A stretch of 64,000 bases of DNA from Heliopora coerulea (taxonomy: Eukaryota; Cnidaria; Anthozoa; Scleralcyonacea; Helioporidae). The translations under genes and the position numbers were made by a program. This document shows, piece after piece, positions 19,495 through 30,700 of the stretch. The stretch covers positions 186,001-250,000 of the forward strand of contig JASJOG010000184.1 in assembly GCA_030142905.1 (NCBI GenBank), given 5' to 3'. The first letter of the stretch is position 1. Every line of letters begins with the position of its first letter. The notes below the pieces were generated by a model. That model was given only the letters and a program-made list of their open reading frames with translations. It searched no databases and was not told the DNA's origin.

Positions 19495-20726
19495 GTAGTG
19501 GAGCATCTCACAGAGTCTCGATGCTCTTACATATTATACTACAGTATCTATTTCGGTCGGCCTGTTCTGAATCATCAACTACTGTTTTCCAGAAATCCCA
19601 ACTGGCTGGATTTGTATTTCTACTTATCACCACCCCCTTTTACATTGAAATAAATTAGTCTCAAAAAGATGGAAATCACATCCCGAAGACCATGGATGTT
19701 ATAAATTCGGCTTGAACCATTGACCTCGTAGCCCCTCTTGGAAGCATCCCTGCCAAGTGTCATTCGCATCCATGGCCTATCAACTCGAAATAGAGAAAGC
19801 CGCTGAAAATTTTTTACATATTGCTAAGACATGACAGTTGAATACATTTCTCCCGAATGCAAGTGAACCGCCGAAAAGTATGATCAATAGTCAGGACATA
19901 ACTTCATTTATAGAGTTCTAAAATATTCTGAGTTTATCCAGGTATACTTTTCATACATCAATTTGAAACAAAGTGATAAATGTATTGGAGACTTCATTGT
20001 TACTCTCCTGTAAAAAATAATAAAGGCTTCAGAAACTCACAATTACATAAACATTTTGCAGCGGTATTCCTTGTAGATGGCTTCGAAATACCTCGACGAA
20101 TCGCGATAGAGCCTTACTTTAAAAATTCCTGTTACAAAGCGCGATATTCGGTAAAATTCAAAATGGATATATATATATAGAAAAAGTACGGTATTTATGT
20201 ACGGCTTGATAATGTTCTGTTTACCGAAAAAGTTAGCGTAGCGAACTTGTGGGGTATCTAGTAAGACGAACAAATGCCAGCAGTAATACGGTCTTCTCTG
20301 GTAGGTTCATAATTTATTAGGTTAGTGTCAAAACCTTTTATCCTAGGCCTTATAGGGCTTTATATGTCAAGAGTAAGACTAATGCAATTGCGGAAATCAA
20401 TAAAACAAAGCAATTTAGTTTTCACTGACGAAGAGCTTTTGCTCCAAACGTTAGAATTCTTTCACGGCAGTTACCAACCACAGTTTATCCCTATTTTTAA
20501 ACAATTTGAAAATGTTATTTAACAACAAAGGTCAAATTAATGTCTGTTGCTCAGAGTAAAGACTCCTACCCTTTAATCCTTACCGATCCGAGATGTCTCT
20601 TCTTGACAAGTAAAATCGTCTGATTCGGATTCGGATTCGGAATGAAAACGGTTAGGGAGGCTCCCTTGTTCTCGGTTCTACGCCTGCGATCATGTATTCG
20701 TTTGTTGGTTCACTTATTTTCGTCGT
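19495..20726 (+). other. End of duplicated unit 1, intronic
   Basis: Non-coding sequence matched by 43809-45029. It holds a dispersed GAGTAAA repeat copy (20601-20640) and a run of GATTCG repeats. Similarity to unit 2 stops abruptly after TTATTTTCG at about 20726 (45029 in the other copy), which marks the duplication breakpoint. Confidence 0.7.
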
Positions 20727-20882
20727 AAACGTGAGGAAACGTGAGCTATATGTTATTAGATCTTAAAACTTATAAAATTTTCGAAGTGAACCATACATTC
20801 AGGACACTACAAGATTACAGACTTTTCGAAAACTACGGAAATTTTTCGCCATATCCTTTGAAGTCTCCACTATTTCAATGGA

Positions 20883-20885
<3 letters not shown>

Positions 20886-20913
<28 letters not shown>

Positions 20914-21090
20914 GCTGTCACTAAGTCAACCTTTAACAACTCGTATAGAAAGAAGCTTCATTATCACCGAACTTATTCTTGAAAGAATGCGTATTTCAAC
21001 CAGACTGGGTGTTGGCTGAGATAAGCTTTCTTTCAAGAATAAGTTCTGTGAAAATGAAGCTTTTATATATGTGTGTGTGTGTGTGTGTGT
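20886..21090. repeat. (TA)n, 110 bp foldback repeat and (TG)n cluster
   Basis: (TA)14 at 20886-20913, then an inverted repeat with 35 bp arms (20953-20987 and 21028-21062, starting AAGCTTCATTATCACCGAAC, a few mismatches), then (TG)10 at 21071-21090. The hairpin between two dinucleotide tracts looks like a small foldback MITE. It lies 100 bp upstream of Ig exon D. Confidence 0.75.
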
Positions 21091-21187
21091 AAAATATGCA
21101 AATTTTTCCTTGTTTAATAAAAATTTTACCTTGATTAAAGACGTCATTTTCGTGGACCTTTGCTAACGAACCTAATAATTATTTTAG

Positions 21188-21466
21188 ACAAGTTAGAATG
21201 GCATGAAAAGCCTACTGACAGAGACTTTCGACGTTATATCGGAGAATGGTGGAGAGTCGACTGTCGAGTAAAGAATAACCCAGACGTATTCGTGAAATTA
21301 TGGAAAGGAAAACCACCCGGTAGAGAAATTAAAGCAGATGGAAGAAAACTGAAAAATACCGACAATGTGTTTAATTTGACGGATATTGATGAAAGCGACG
21401 TCGGAGACTATTACTGTAGAGCCTGTAATGAATCAAAGGATGTGGGAAAAATCAAAATTCAAACAG
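21188..21466 (+). CDS. Receptor tyrosine kinase, Ig-like exon D
   Basis: Acceptor TTATTTTAG at 21187, donor AACAG|GTAGGT. 279 bases, phase 1 at both ends. The Ig domain has a cysteine in WWRVDCRVKNNP, tryptophan in VKLWKGKPPG and the canonical DVGDYYCRACNES motif with the second cysteine. It is single-copy in the window. It lies just after the breakpoint at 20726, so it belongs to the start of unit 2, and its duplicate is expected upstream of position 1. Confidence 0.9.
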
Positions 21467-22290
21467 GTAGGTTACGATGAAAGTGAATTTTCTTAGTTAC
21501 TGGACAACAAAAATATCTCGGTTCATATAGCTTTATACTGTCCATGGTTCTATATTTTATGCGTGGCTGGATTTTACGGGCCTTTTTACCAAACGCTTTC
21601 TTAAAAAAAATTGTTATTGACATTTGTGTCCCTCTTCAACAAATAGGACAGTCGGGAAAAGTGGCCTGGAAACAAGGACCAGTAATGAGTCTTACTGTAA
21701 AAAAGTAACAAGATTCCTTGGTAAAAGCTGTCTTTTTGAAAAAAACATTTTCTGTCACATCGCGTTCTTACTATATCGGATATTGCTATTTGAACGTTAT
21801 TGTACTATTTCTTATTTGAGAAATGGTTATGAAATAGGCAGTCAACGAGTTTGCTTGATAGTTTACCATTCATACTTTTATTAACTTCCCTTCCTGGCCA
21901 ATGCCTTTTTTAAGGAAATTTCAATGGGGGCGGGCAAAGGTAAAAATTGCTCTGAAATATGTGATGTCAAATTTGCAGCTAGCGTACCCGTCCACCTGAG
22001 TGGTGCGAGTTGGGGGAGGTCAGGAATGTGTGGAAAACTTCCTCTTAAAGGGGCTCCTGGGGGGGGCGAATTTTCGTTATTATATGTTTCATTGAGATGC
22101 GTTTTGGTGTATTTTCAGTTTAAAATCTGCAGAAAAGAAGTAAAAAACACATTTTGGGGAAACGTAATCAAACTCATTTAGCGAAGGCGGCATGGAGAGA
22201 GGCGGGAAAAAATCGAAAATAATTCGCGAAAAAAATCACACTTCGGTAATATAAATGCACTCATGAGATAGAGTTTGATTTTATCATGCT
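21467..22290 (+). other. Intron between exon D and Polinton copy 2
   Basis: No coding exon found. It ends at the Polinton left TIR, which starts AGTAGTATAG at 22291. The open frames at 21624-21884 and 21924-22181 lack family signals and splice-compatible ends. Confidence 0.5.
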
Positions 22291-22524
22291 AGTAGTATAG
22301 TAATTGGGGGCATAAGCGCAGTTGAAAATCAGGTACCCCCTACAGGGATTTTAGGGTCTTTTTTCTAAAAAAATGGTATTTTTGACCCTCCTAATTCACC
22401 GAATATACACAACTAGCTTGGTTCACTTTTTTGCACTTTTAATGGATATTGATGATTAAAAATTAGAAAAGTTTAATGTTGTAATATTAATCTTTTCTTC
22501 AGACTCAGATGTTTCTTCGTCTTG
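22291..22524 (-). repeat. Polinton left terminal inverted repeat, copy 2
   Basis: The reverse complement of 31249-31492 with scattered mismatches and a few indels. The outer end is AGTAGTATAGTAATTGGGGG. The inner end holds the complement of GAAGAAACATCTGAGTCTG, matching the tail of the polymerase side, so the TIR includes a short stretch of coding-like sequence. Confidence 0.9.
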
Positions 22525-22591
22525 TGTAAATTCTTCAGTTTCAGAGTCTTCTGATAATGAAGAGTATTCTTGCTGATTATTAAATCTTTCT

Positions 22592-22795
22592 TTATTTTTG
22601 GAATCCAACAGATAAAACAGTAAACATTAATCTTAAATAATTACAATCAATAGAAATAATTTCATTAAATAAATTGGCTGTTAAATTTTGTACTATGTCT
22701 TCTCTAAATAATTTTTCAAAAACATCAGTGGTTTTCTTGGATTTTCCGATGAGCGCATTTATTTTCTTACTGATTTCACTAAAACTTTCCATCAT
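22592..22795 (-). pseudogene. Small unknown Polinton protein
   Basis: A 67-codon frame beginning MMESFSEISKKINALIGKSK, helical and charged, next to the left TIR. Sequence on either side has further open stretches in other frames, so this is probably one piece of a decayed gene. No family is recognised. Confidence 0.3.
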
Positions 22796-22934
22796 ATATT
22801 ATCTGATGTTTCATTGTCTTTATTATTGGGTTCATTATCTGGTTTAAATTTATGATTATAAACATGTTTTGCAGTGGTTACACTTCCAGCTAATATTCCT
22901 AAATATGGAATATAAGGACTATTTAAACATTTGA

Positions 22935-23791
22935 AGAACTCTTTGGACATCTCTCTTCAATAATTCATCTCTTCTCAGCTCTTCTGTTAATACTTCAAGA
23001 TCTTCTATTGCATCAAATTCACCTAACATATTGGCATACTTACTTATTGTCAGATCTGTTTAAAATGCATTTGCTTTTTGCATTTGGTCTCTATCATATT
23101 TTTCATATATTCTTTCTATGGTTTTATTATTTGCTTTTTTAATGGCTGCGACTCTTTGAACTGTTTAACAGCTTTCTTTGCTCTTTCTGCGGTATTGTAT
23201 TGTAATACACCGTTAGAATCTCTTTTTAGTACTACTTGTTCTATTCTGTGTTTATTTCTACTAGTTAATGGTTTTAACATTATGTTGTTATTATTTGTTT
23301 TATCAACATTTAGTAGTAATTCAATTGCTTTATCATTATGTAATGCATCAAGCTTAAAATTTCCATCATAATTCAATTGCTTTATCATTATGTAATGCAT
23401 CAAGCTTAAAATTTCCATCATAATTTCTCCTTATAAAGTCTTCAACAGCAAATACTTTTTCATTTTCAGGTGTACCTATTATGTTTACTTCAGGATCTGT
23501 ACAGCTTCTTGTATCTCCTCTTATTTTTATAGTGATAATCTTACCATCATTATTGCTAGTGAAGGTTGTTTCACCAAAGCTATTTTCTAGGGTAGTATCA
23601 ATGTAATTAATCCTTTCTTTAACATCAAATTGTTCATCTTGTGTACTAGGGTCATCGTTCAATAAGTTTAAATGATTCTTCAAAAGATTTTCATATTCAT
23701 CATTTAACTCTTGTTCATTCATATCGTCATATTCTGGATAAAATCTAGCCATGTCTTCCATTTCAAAGTCATTGAATCCTCCTTCAGCCAT
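22935..23791 (-). pseudogene. Acidic/coiled-coil Polinton protein, frameshifted by a 52 bp duplication
   Basis: Starts MAEGGFNDFEMEDMARFYP, then a glutamate/asparagine-rich helical region (NEQELNDEYENLLKNHLNLL), a middle part, and a helical tail (KANNKTIERIYEKYDRDQMQ). A 52 bp tandem duplication (23319-23422) inserts a repeat and shifts the frame. A second shift lies near 23150 and a stop near 23060. The opening is one I associate with genes beside the integrase in cnidarian Polintons; the function is unknown. Part of the minus-strand block with the integrase. Confidence 0.45.
23319..23422 (-). repeat. 52 bp tandem duplication inside a Polinton gene
   Basis: The units 23319-23370 and 23371-23422 are identical or nearly so. 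52 is not a multiple of three, so the duplication shifts the frame of the minus-strand gene. Perfect identity points to a recent event. Confidence 0.9.
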
Positions 23792-23887
23792 ATATATACA
23801 ACTTTATATCTTGAATATTACTTTCTGGAATCCAAATATGTTTACTATCATAACCCAGCCATTTCACTAAAACCATCTTTTTACCCT

Positions 23888-24864
23888 TTACTTTTTTCTC
23901 TTAAGTATTTTCTCTACTCTATAAACATCATCTCTCTTATTAACACCTGATAACTCCTCTACATAAAACTTTTCAATAATCGGCTCACTTTCCAACTCCT
24001 CTATTTCATACACATTAGGGTCACCATGTATAGCTTTAATTACTTTGAACAATTCTTCTGTGAAGTTAGTCTTATAACCTTTAGTAAAAGTGGATTTATA
24101 TTTTGATATTCTAACCATATCTCCTTCCTTAAATTTAGGTAATGGTGACTCAACATAGAGATGACCATATAGAGTTGTCCACACTTGGTCTTCATTTGTT
24201 TTGTTAACATCATTTGGTTTCATTAATATGGTGCTATGCTTAGTATTATTATAACTATACAACAATTGGTCAAAGATATCAATCCATTTATAAGTTCCTT
24301 TACTGTAAAAGTATTTCCACAATACAGTTTTAAGAGTTCTGTTAAATCTTTCTACAATAGCTGCTTTTTTATCCAACTTCGTGGAAAAGTATTTTATTTC
24401 ATGTTTTTCTAATAATGTTTTTACACCAACATTATAAAACTCTTTTCCATCATCAAACTGTGCTACTTTTGGATAGTCATCAAAACGATCCTTAAATTGC
24501 TTTAATAGCTTTGTAATCGCCTGAGTCATGTTATTTGTGTCATTCCTATAAACTGGTATAGCAAATGCATATCTGCTAAGAATCTCAACAGCTGTTAATA
24601 TCCAATAATATCCTTTATTTTGATTTTTATAAGAGCCCATATCTACTAAATCCATTTGAATTTGATCACCAAGGGAATTAACAAATGTCTTTCTAAACTT
24701 ATGTTTTCAAACAACTGGTTTATATCTGGTGTATGTGTCCTGTGATTTTAACCATTCTTTTACAAGTTTTCTACTTACATTTAACCCATCTTCTAATGCT
24801 TTTGTGTATAACCTCTTGTATAAATATCTCTCAATGCTTGTTCTAACTCCATTTCTTTATCCAT
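23888..24864 (-). pseudogene. Polinton retrovirus-like integrase (DDE), broken
   Basis: The catalytic core is visible: first aspartate in QMDLVDMGSY, second in VAQFDDGKEFY, glutamate in KKAAIVERFNRTLK. A C-terminal SH3-like tail follows, FKEGDMVRISKYKSTFTKGY to the VEEL end. The N-terminal part starts at the ATG of MDKEMELEQALRDIY (24864), is frameshifted near 24815, resumes with KALEDGLNVSRKLVKEW, and meets an in-frame TGA at 24707-24709. The core frame 23888-24655 is open. Integrases of this type insert Polintons into host DNA (family knowledge). Unit 1's copy would lie left of the window. Confidence 0.85.
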
Positions 24865-25520
24865 ATAAAATACATAATATATAAATCTAAAAGTACTTTA
24901 CCTTTGAAAACAGCTCCGCTATCCGCAGGGGAAACAGTAAAATTAATTCTTTTTACAACACTATGATCTATAGGAACTTTAGATTCAATGTCATTATAAT
25001 GTTGTACTGATCCATATAATGATTGTGTACTGGTTATTGGTAATGTAAGTATAACATCACTTTTCTTTCCATTTGAGTTGATATTATCTGACATTTTAAT
25101 TAAATTACATGATATTTCTATATAACGAAGACCATTATTAATATCAACTTGTTTTCCACTTGTTGTCTTTGTATTACTATTTACAGTTTGGTCTTTATTA
25201 AATCCAAAAAACGGTTCAATATTTTTTAAATTAGTTGCTCTGTCACTAGTAATACTACAGGTACCATTATACGTACTTGTTTTCTTCCAATGTCACAGCT
25301 CCATGCGACTCAATTTCTTTTTTAAACATATTAAATGTCCAATATCCTTCTCCTATATTTTTTTAACACTATTAATCTGAGAATCCTCTGTTACATTGTG
25401 ATATTCCCAGAAAATAACTGCCTTTTTTACTAATATATATGGTTTCTTATTTTCTATTATAAATGACTCATCCAATTAGATTTCATTATTTTATCCTTCT
25501 ATAAGTACAGATAATCTCTT
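24843..25520 (-). pseudogene. Polinton structural-type protein, frameshifted
   Basis: Reads from MKRLSVLIEG (25520) through FIIENKKPYILVKKAVIFWE, two stops and two frameshifts, then the clean segment 24843-25094 with SDVILTLPITSTQSLYGSV and IESKVPIDHSVVKRINF. Such beta-rich sequences recur in cnidarian Polintons next to the integrase. I cannot say whether it is a minor capsid or another virion protein. The 3' end overlaps the integrase start. Its start is only 24 bp from the divergent plus-strand ATG at 25545. Confidence 0.45.
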
Positions 25521-25544
25521 CATATACAATATACTTTATTATAT

Positions 25545-25866
25545 ATGGTAGCAGATATTATTAAAAAGGGGCTCTATATTTATTAAAAAAGCAATATCCT
25601 AATGCAAAACTGGATAAATGCGAATTTGGATATAATTTATATAATGATGGAAGTGGTAAATTAAAATCCATTGATATCTATTATAAAATGACTCCTAATT
25701 ACTCAGATTGGGTATTAATAACAGACCCAAAATTTAAAAATAATTCCAGATATAAAGAAGATCTTTATAGACCTACATCACATATTACTGTAGATGAATC
25801 CAATATACATTATACAACTACTTGTAGAACTACCTCAAAAGACAGCACAGAAGAATATTCTAGATA
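25545..25866 (+). pseudogene. Short unknown Polinton protein, broken
   Basis: ATG at 25545 (MVADIIKKG), then a frameshift into a clean segment with LLKKQYPNAKLDKCEFGYNL and YYKMTPNYSDWVLITDP. It ends just before the Bro-N gene. Its last 50 bp match 3013-3075 of copy 1, so homology between the copies begins inside this gene. Family unknown. Confidence 0.35.
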
Positions 25867-25879
25867 ATCTGGAGAATAT

Positions 25880-26682
25880 ATGTCCTTTGTAATATTGAAA
25901 GAATTTAATAATCATGATTTGAATTTTACATTAATATTCATACAGATCTGGATAAAAATGTACGGTTTAAAGGTAAGGATTTAACCATTTTATTGAGATA
26001 TACAGATACTGATAAATCAATAAGAAAATATGTTGATCCAGAAGACAAGAAAACCTGTCGCACCAAAATTAGAGGTCAGGTCCGTTGGGGTACTTTTTTG
26101 AATGAAAGTGGAATGTATTCTTTAATTATGCAATCTAAATTACCAGGAGCTAAAAAATTCAAACGATGGGTTACAAATGAAGTAACACCTTCCATTAGAA
26201 GAAATTGATATTATTTTCCAGGAACAAAAGTCTTTAGAAAAGAAAATAAATATGACCTTAATACAAATGTTGTTCAGTACATAAGAAGATTCTATCCTAA
26301 TGCATTATTAATAGCATGTTTAGGTGAACAACAAGACAGCTCATGTAAAAGAATAAATTCATCTAAAAAAGTATATCGAAAAGGACAACCACATATTATA
26401 TTTACCAATTTACATAAAAAATATAATGGTTTTTGAATAGAATTTAAAACACCTAAAAATAATGGAACAGTAACACAAGCACAATATGATATTTTTGAAA
26501 GATATAATATGAATAATTATAAATGTATGATTTCCAGTGATTATGATGAATGTATCAGAGAAATTACTTTATACATAAATGATGTTAGAATAAAGTGTTC
26601 ATACTGCAGAAATAAATTTAGAAATAATTATACATTTGAAAATCATTTAATAAAGTTTCATAGAATATCATGTAATACATAA
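25880..26682 (+). pseudogene. Bro-N / nuclease / zinc-finger fusion, copy 2, broken
   Basis: Same domain order as 3079-3882. The ATG start is kept here, but there is a frameshift near 25935, a stop after the Bro-N domain (26206) and another in the nuclease (26434). The nuclease motif reads GQPHII, losing the first acid that copy 1 keeps, whereas IEFKTPKNNG keeps the lysine that copy 1 lost. The zinc-finger cysteines CSYC survive. The stop overlaps the next gene's ATG. Confidence 0.8.
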
Positions 26683-26921
26683 TGAACACATTGAATGTAA
26701 AAGAAACAATGAATGAAGTATATGATGGCATATTAATTACACTTGGAATAGTTGGAATTTCATGGGGATCTAAGAAAATATGCAAGATGAAAACAGTTGA
26801 AGATATAAAAAACCTTGAAGATGTATTAAGATTAGGTGCAACTACAGCGGCAAGTGTTGTACTTGTGGATTGGATGAAAGCAAATAAATGGGTTCCAACA
26901 AATCTATTTAGTAAGCAATAA
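26682..26921 (+). CDS. Conserved 79-aa Polinton membrane protein, copy 2
   Basis: Intact homologue of 3882-4121, with the same length, the same TAATG overlap with the upstream gene and the same two hydrophobic stretches (ILITLGIVGISWGS, GATTAASVVLVDWM). Differences include DYVLI to DGILI and SLEDFL to NLEDVL. Function unknown. Confidence 0.55.
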   Translation: MNTLNVKETMNEVYDGILITLGIVGISWGSKKICKMKTVEDIKNLEDVLRLGATTAASVVLVDWMKANKWVPTNLFSKQ

Positions 26922-26938
26922 AACCCATAGTATTTTAT

Positions 26939-27349
26939 ATGGCTTCAGTAATACAGACATCATTTGCAGCTGTTGCATTTGCAGGTGCTGGTTACCTTTT
27001 TAAAATATTTGACAAAGATGAATATGAAAGAGAACAAAAAGGACATGATTTAGCAGTAGAACAACTTGAAAAACGAAAAGAACAGTTCTATGAAGAAGAA
27101 GTCAGAAGAAATGATAAGATGCAAGAATTAAGACAAAAATTAAATGATGCAATTATAGATATAAATAAAACTAATGATTCACTTATCTATATAGAAAAGT
27201 AATGGAATTACAAAAACAATTAAAAATCAGAAGAGAACCGCAATTATCAGATTATTATAAACCAAGTAATGAAATGAAAAGAATACCAATATTTATTCAC
27301 AGGTATAACCGGTGTAGTTGGAGGTTTACTACTTTCTGCTGTCATTTAA
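26939..27349 (+). pseudogene. Polinton membrane/coiled-coil protein, copy 2
   Basis: N-terminal hydrophobic segment (SFAAVAFAGAGYLFKIF), then a 60-residue charged coiled coil (LAVEQLEKRKEQFYEEEV). The first frame ends at 27202 after a small indel. A second segment (ELQKQLK...LSDYYKPSNEM) leads in a further frame to a C-terminal hydrophobic helix (FTGITGVVGGLLLSAVI) ending at 27349. The intact ancestor therefore had a membrane-coil-membrane layout. No function known. Confidence 0.5.
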
Positions 27350-27385
27350 AGGGGCTTAAAGAAATAATCCATATATTATAGTCAG

Positions 27386-27769
27386 ATGAATTGCAGTGAT
27401 TGTAAAGTACAAAGAATTATAGCTGACGGATTTTACACTTGTCCAAAATGCGGAGTCATTGCAGACTGTGTTTTTGTTAATGAAGGCAAATGGATTGATA
27501 ATATATGGCTTAAGTATAAAAAGAAATCTGTCCTTGGTAGAAACAGGAGGATGTATAAAAAGCTAAAAGGAATTATAGATGACCAATATATTAACCTTAT
27601 TTATCATGATTTCATGAAAGTTGTTGATATGAAAAAAGTAAAATTTATAAAAGGACTTAATATGTCCAGATATAATTACAACATTATCAGATTATGTAGC
27701 AGAAGAGGAATTCCATTAAAATGTTATGTAAAGAATATGGCAAATACAAAAAGAAAAAAAAATGTTTGA
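27386..27769 (+). CDS. Zinc-ribbon protein (VLTF3/TFIIB-like candidate), Polinton copy 2
   Basis: 127 codons. The zinc ribbon uses two CxxC pairs: MNCSDC, and CPKCG after RIIADGFYTC. A lysine/tyrosine-rich segment follows (LKYKKKSVLGRNRRMYKKLK), then a helical C-terminal part with SRYNYNIIRLCSRRGIPL. N-terminal TFIIB-like ribbons followed by a helical region occur in late transcription factors of large DNA viruses, hence the tentative label. The similarity is judged by eye. The 3' end overlaps the polymerase ATG at 27762 in another frame through an A-run; in copy 1 the two frames are joined. Confidence 0.5.
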   Translation: MNCSDCKVQRIIADGFYTCPKCGVIADCVFVNEGKWIDNIWLKYKKKSVLGRNRRMYKKLKGIIDDQYINLIYHDFMKVVDMKKVKFIKGLNMSRYNYNIIRLCSRRGIPLKCYVKNMANTKRKKNV

Positions 27770-30700
27770 TGACCGTTTGTTTGGAATTATTTATTCGAAA
27801 TTAGGATGGGAATCAAAAACTTGTCTGTATTATAGGGCATGGAGAGGAGAGCTGGACAGTGATAAGATCATAAATATAAATAAAAAAGCATTAAAAGGAT
27901 ATGTTAGGAGTTATAATGTTAAAATTGTGAAATCAAAAGACTCAAAAATGCAATTTATTGGTGTCAAAGGTTTATTAACTGACTTATTAAAAGAGATGAT
28001 AGGGCATAAATACATGCAGACATTAGTGGTTACATTTAAAAAGAATAAGATTCATAAGATGGCCTATTTTAATAGTAAACAGAAGACAATAATAAATACC
28101 AATGAAATAACCAGTGGATTGCTTCAATCGAATGCACAAATCACCAATAAAATTGATGTATGGATATCAGAGGGATCAGGATGGACCATTGAGAGAATTG
28201 AGAAACATTACATTAATTTCGCCAAATATGAACCATTAAAAGGCAGTTCTTCTGTGGAATTACCGAAGGAATTAAAACATCATAGAAAAGGCCTTATTAA
28301 TGTCCAGAATAAGGATAATGAATGTTTTACATGGTGTCTTATTAGACATTTAAATCCTCAGAAGAAGGACCCACAGAGAGTTAAAAAAATTGACAAGGAA
28401 TTTATACCAAAGTTAGATTACACTAATGTGAAATTTCCTGTTTCCGTAAAAGATTACTGTAAGTTGGAAAAACAAAACAACATAAATGTAAATGTATTTA
28501 GCTATGAAAATAAAATACTATTTCCAATTTATATATCAAAAGAAAAGCATGAGAATGTCCTGAATTTATTACTTATAAAGGACCATTATTTTCCAATAAA
28601 TGACTTTAATAGGTTCATGTATAACCAAACAATGCACAATGAGAAGAAGCGCTTTTGTATGTATGCATTGTATGTAATGTTTTACTACTAATAATGTGCT
28701 GGATAAACATAAGACGACCTGTTTAACGGTGAATGGTAAGCAAGCAATAAAGATGCCAAATAAAGCTGAAAAAGTGCAATTTAATAACTATCATAAGCAA
28801 TTAGAAGTACCATTTGTAATTTATGCTGACTTCGAAGCAATCGTAGAAAAAATAAATGGTGTTAAAAATAAACCAGATAACTCATATTCAGATGCATATC
28901 AATAGCATAAAGATTGCAGTTATGCACATAAAATGGTATGCTGTTATGATCATCAGTTTAGCAAATGTACAGAGGAGAGAATGCTGTTTATAAATTCATA
29001 GAAAGAATGACGAAAGAAGAAAAGTGATGTAAAGAGACCATGAAGAAGCATTTTAACAAACAACTGGAAATGACAGGAGAAGATGAAGAGAGTTTTAAAC
29101 AGGCAGATTAATGTCATATTTGCACAAAGAAATATTATCCAACTGATGTTAGAGTTAGAGACCATTGTCATATCTCTGGTATATACAGAGGTTCCGCGCA
29201 CCAAAAATGCAACATAAATTATAAATTGTCAGAGAAAATACCAGTAGTATTCCATAATCTACTTGGGTATGATAGCCATCTTATTATGCAAGAGATTGGC
29301 AAATTCAAAAGGAAAATAAATATCATACCGAATAACGTGGGAAGATACAGGTCATTTATGCTGGGTGATCATCTTGTATTTATTGATAGTTTCCAATTTA
29401 TGTCCAGCAGTTTAGAAAGACTGACAAGTAATCTTCCAGAAAATGCATTTAAATATACTTCTAAGGAATTTAAAAAGACACAAGAATTGAGGCTTATGAA
29501 ACAGAAAGGTGTTTATCCTTATGATTATATGGACAGCTTCTGTAGGTTCAAAGAAACAAAGTTGCCGGCTAAAGAATAATTTTATAGTATATTAAATAAC
29601 GAACATATAACTAGTGATGTCTATGAACATGCACGAAATGTGTGGAATACTTTCAACATACAGAACGTAGGAGAGTACCATGATTTGTATCTTAAGTGTG
29701 ATGTCCTTTTATTGGCAGATGGTTTTGAGAACTTTAGAAAGACTTGTTTGCAGTATTATAAGTTATATCCGTGTCATTACTTTACATCTCCTGGGCTTGC
29801 ATGGGACGCTATGTTGACTTATAATATCATGGGACTATAATATCAATTTATTGAAAACGGGAAGAGAGGTGGTATTTTCTACATTGCAAACAGATATTCA
29901 GCAGCTAATAATAAGTACATGAAGAAATATGATAAGAACAAACTTAGTAAGTACATAATGTACCTGGATGCTAACAATCTTAATGGATGGGCAACGAGCC
30001 AGTCACTTCCTACTGGTGGATTACAATGGATGGAACCATCACATGTAAACCTTAATAAGTACAATAAAGATACCAATAAAGGGTTAATCCTAGAAGTAGA
30101 TCTTGATTACCCAAAAGAACTACATGGTTTGCATAATGACTATCCATTAGCTCCTGAGAAGAAGGCTGTAAAAAAAGAATTGTCAGAGTATCGCAAAAGT
30201 GTTGAAAAAATGTATGGCATTTCTATTGGTAAAGTAAATAAATTAATAACCACATTATATGACAAGAAAAGGTATGTGATACACCATGAAAATTTAAAAC
30301 TTTATCTATCGTTGGGTATGAAACTGAAGAAAATTCATCGGGCATTGGAATTTAGCCGATCAAAGTGGCTAAAACAATACATTGACTTTAGCACACAGAA
30401 GAGAACAAATGCTAAAAATGCTTTTGAGAAAGACTTTTTAAACTGATGAATAACTCAGTTTATGGTAAAACAATGGAAAACTTAAGGAAAAGAATAGATG
30501 TCCGATTAATTACTGATGAAAAGAAACTTATTAAGATAATGTCAAAACCAACATATGTAAGCAGTAAGATCTTAAATGAGAACCTTGTAGCTGTCCATAA
30601 AGTGAAAGAAGTACTTACGCTGAATAGACCAGCTTATGTAGGTATGTGTATATTAGAACTCTCCAAAACATTGATGTATGACTTCCATTATAACGTTATA

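Noticed and set aside
20926..21147. Minus-strand ORF with Thr-His repeats
   Set aside because: Translation of the (TG)n microsatellite.
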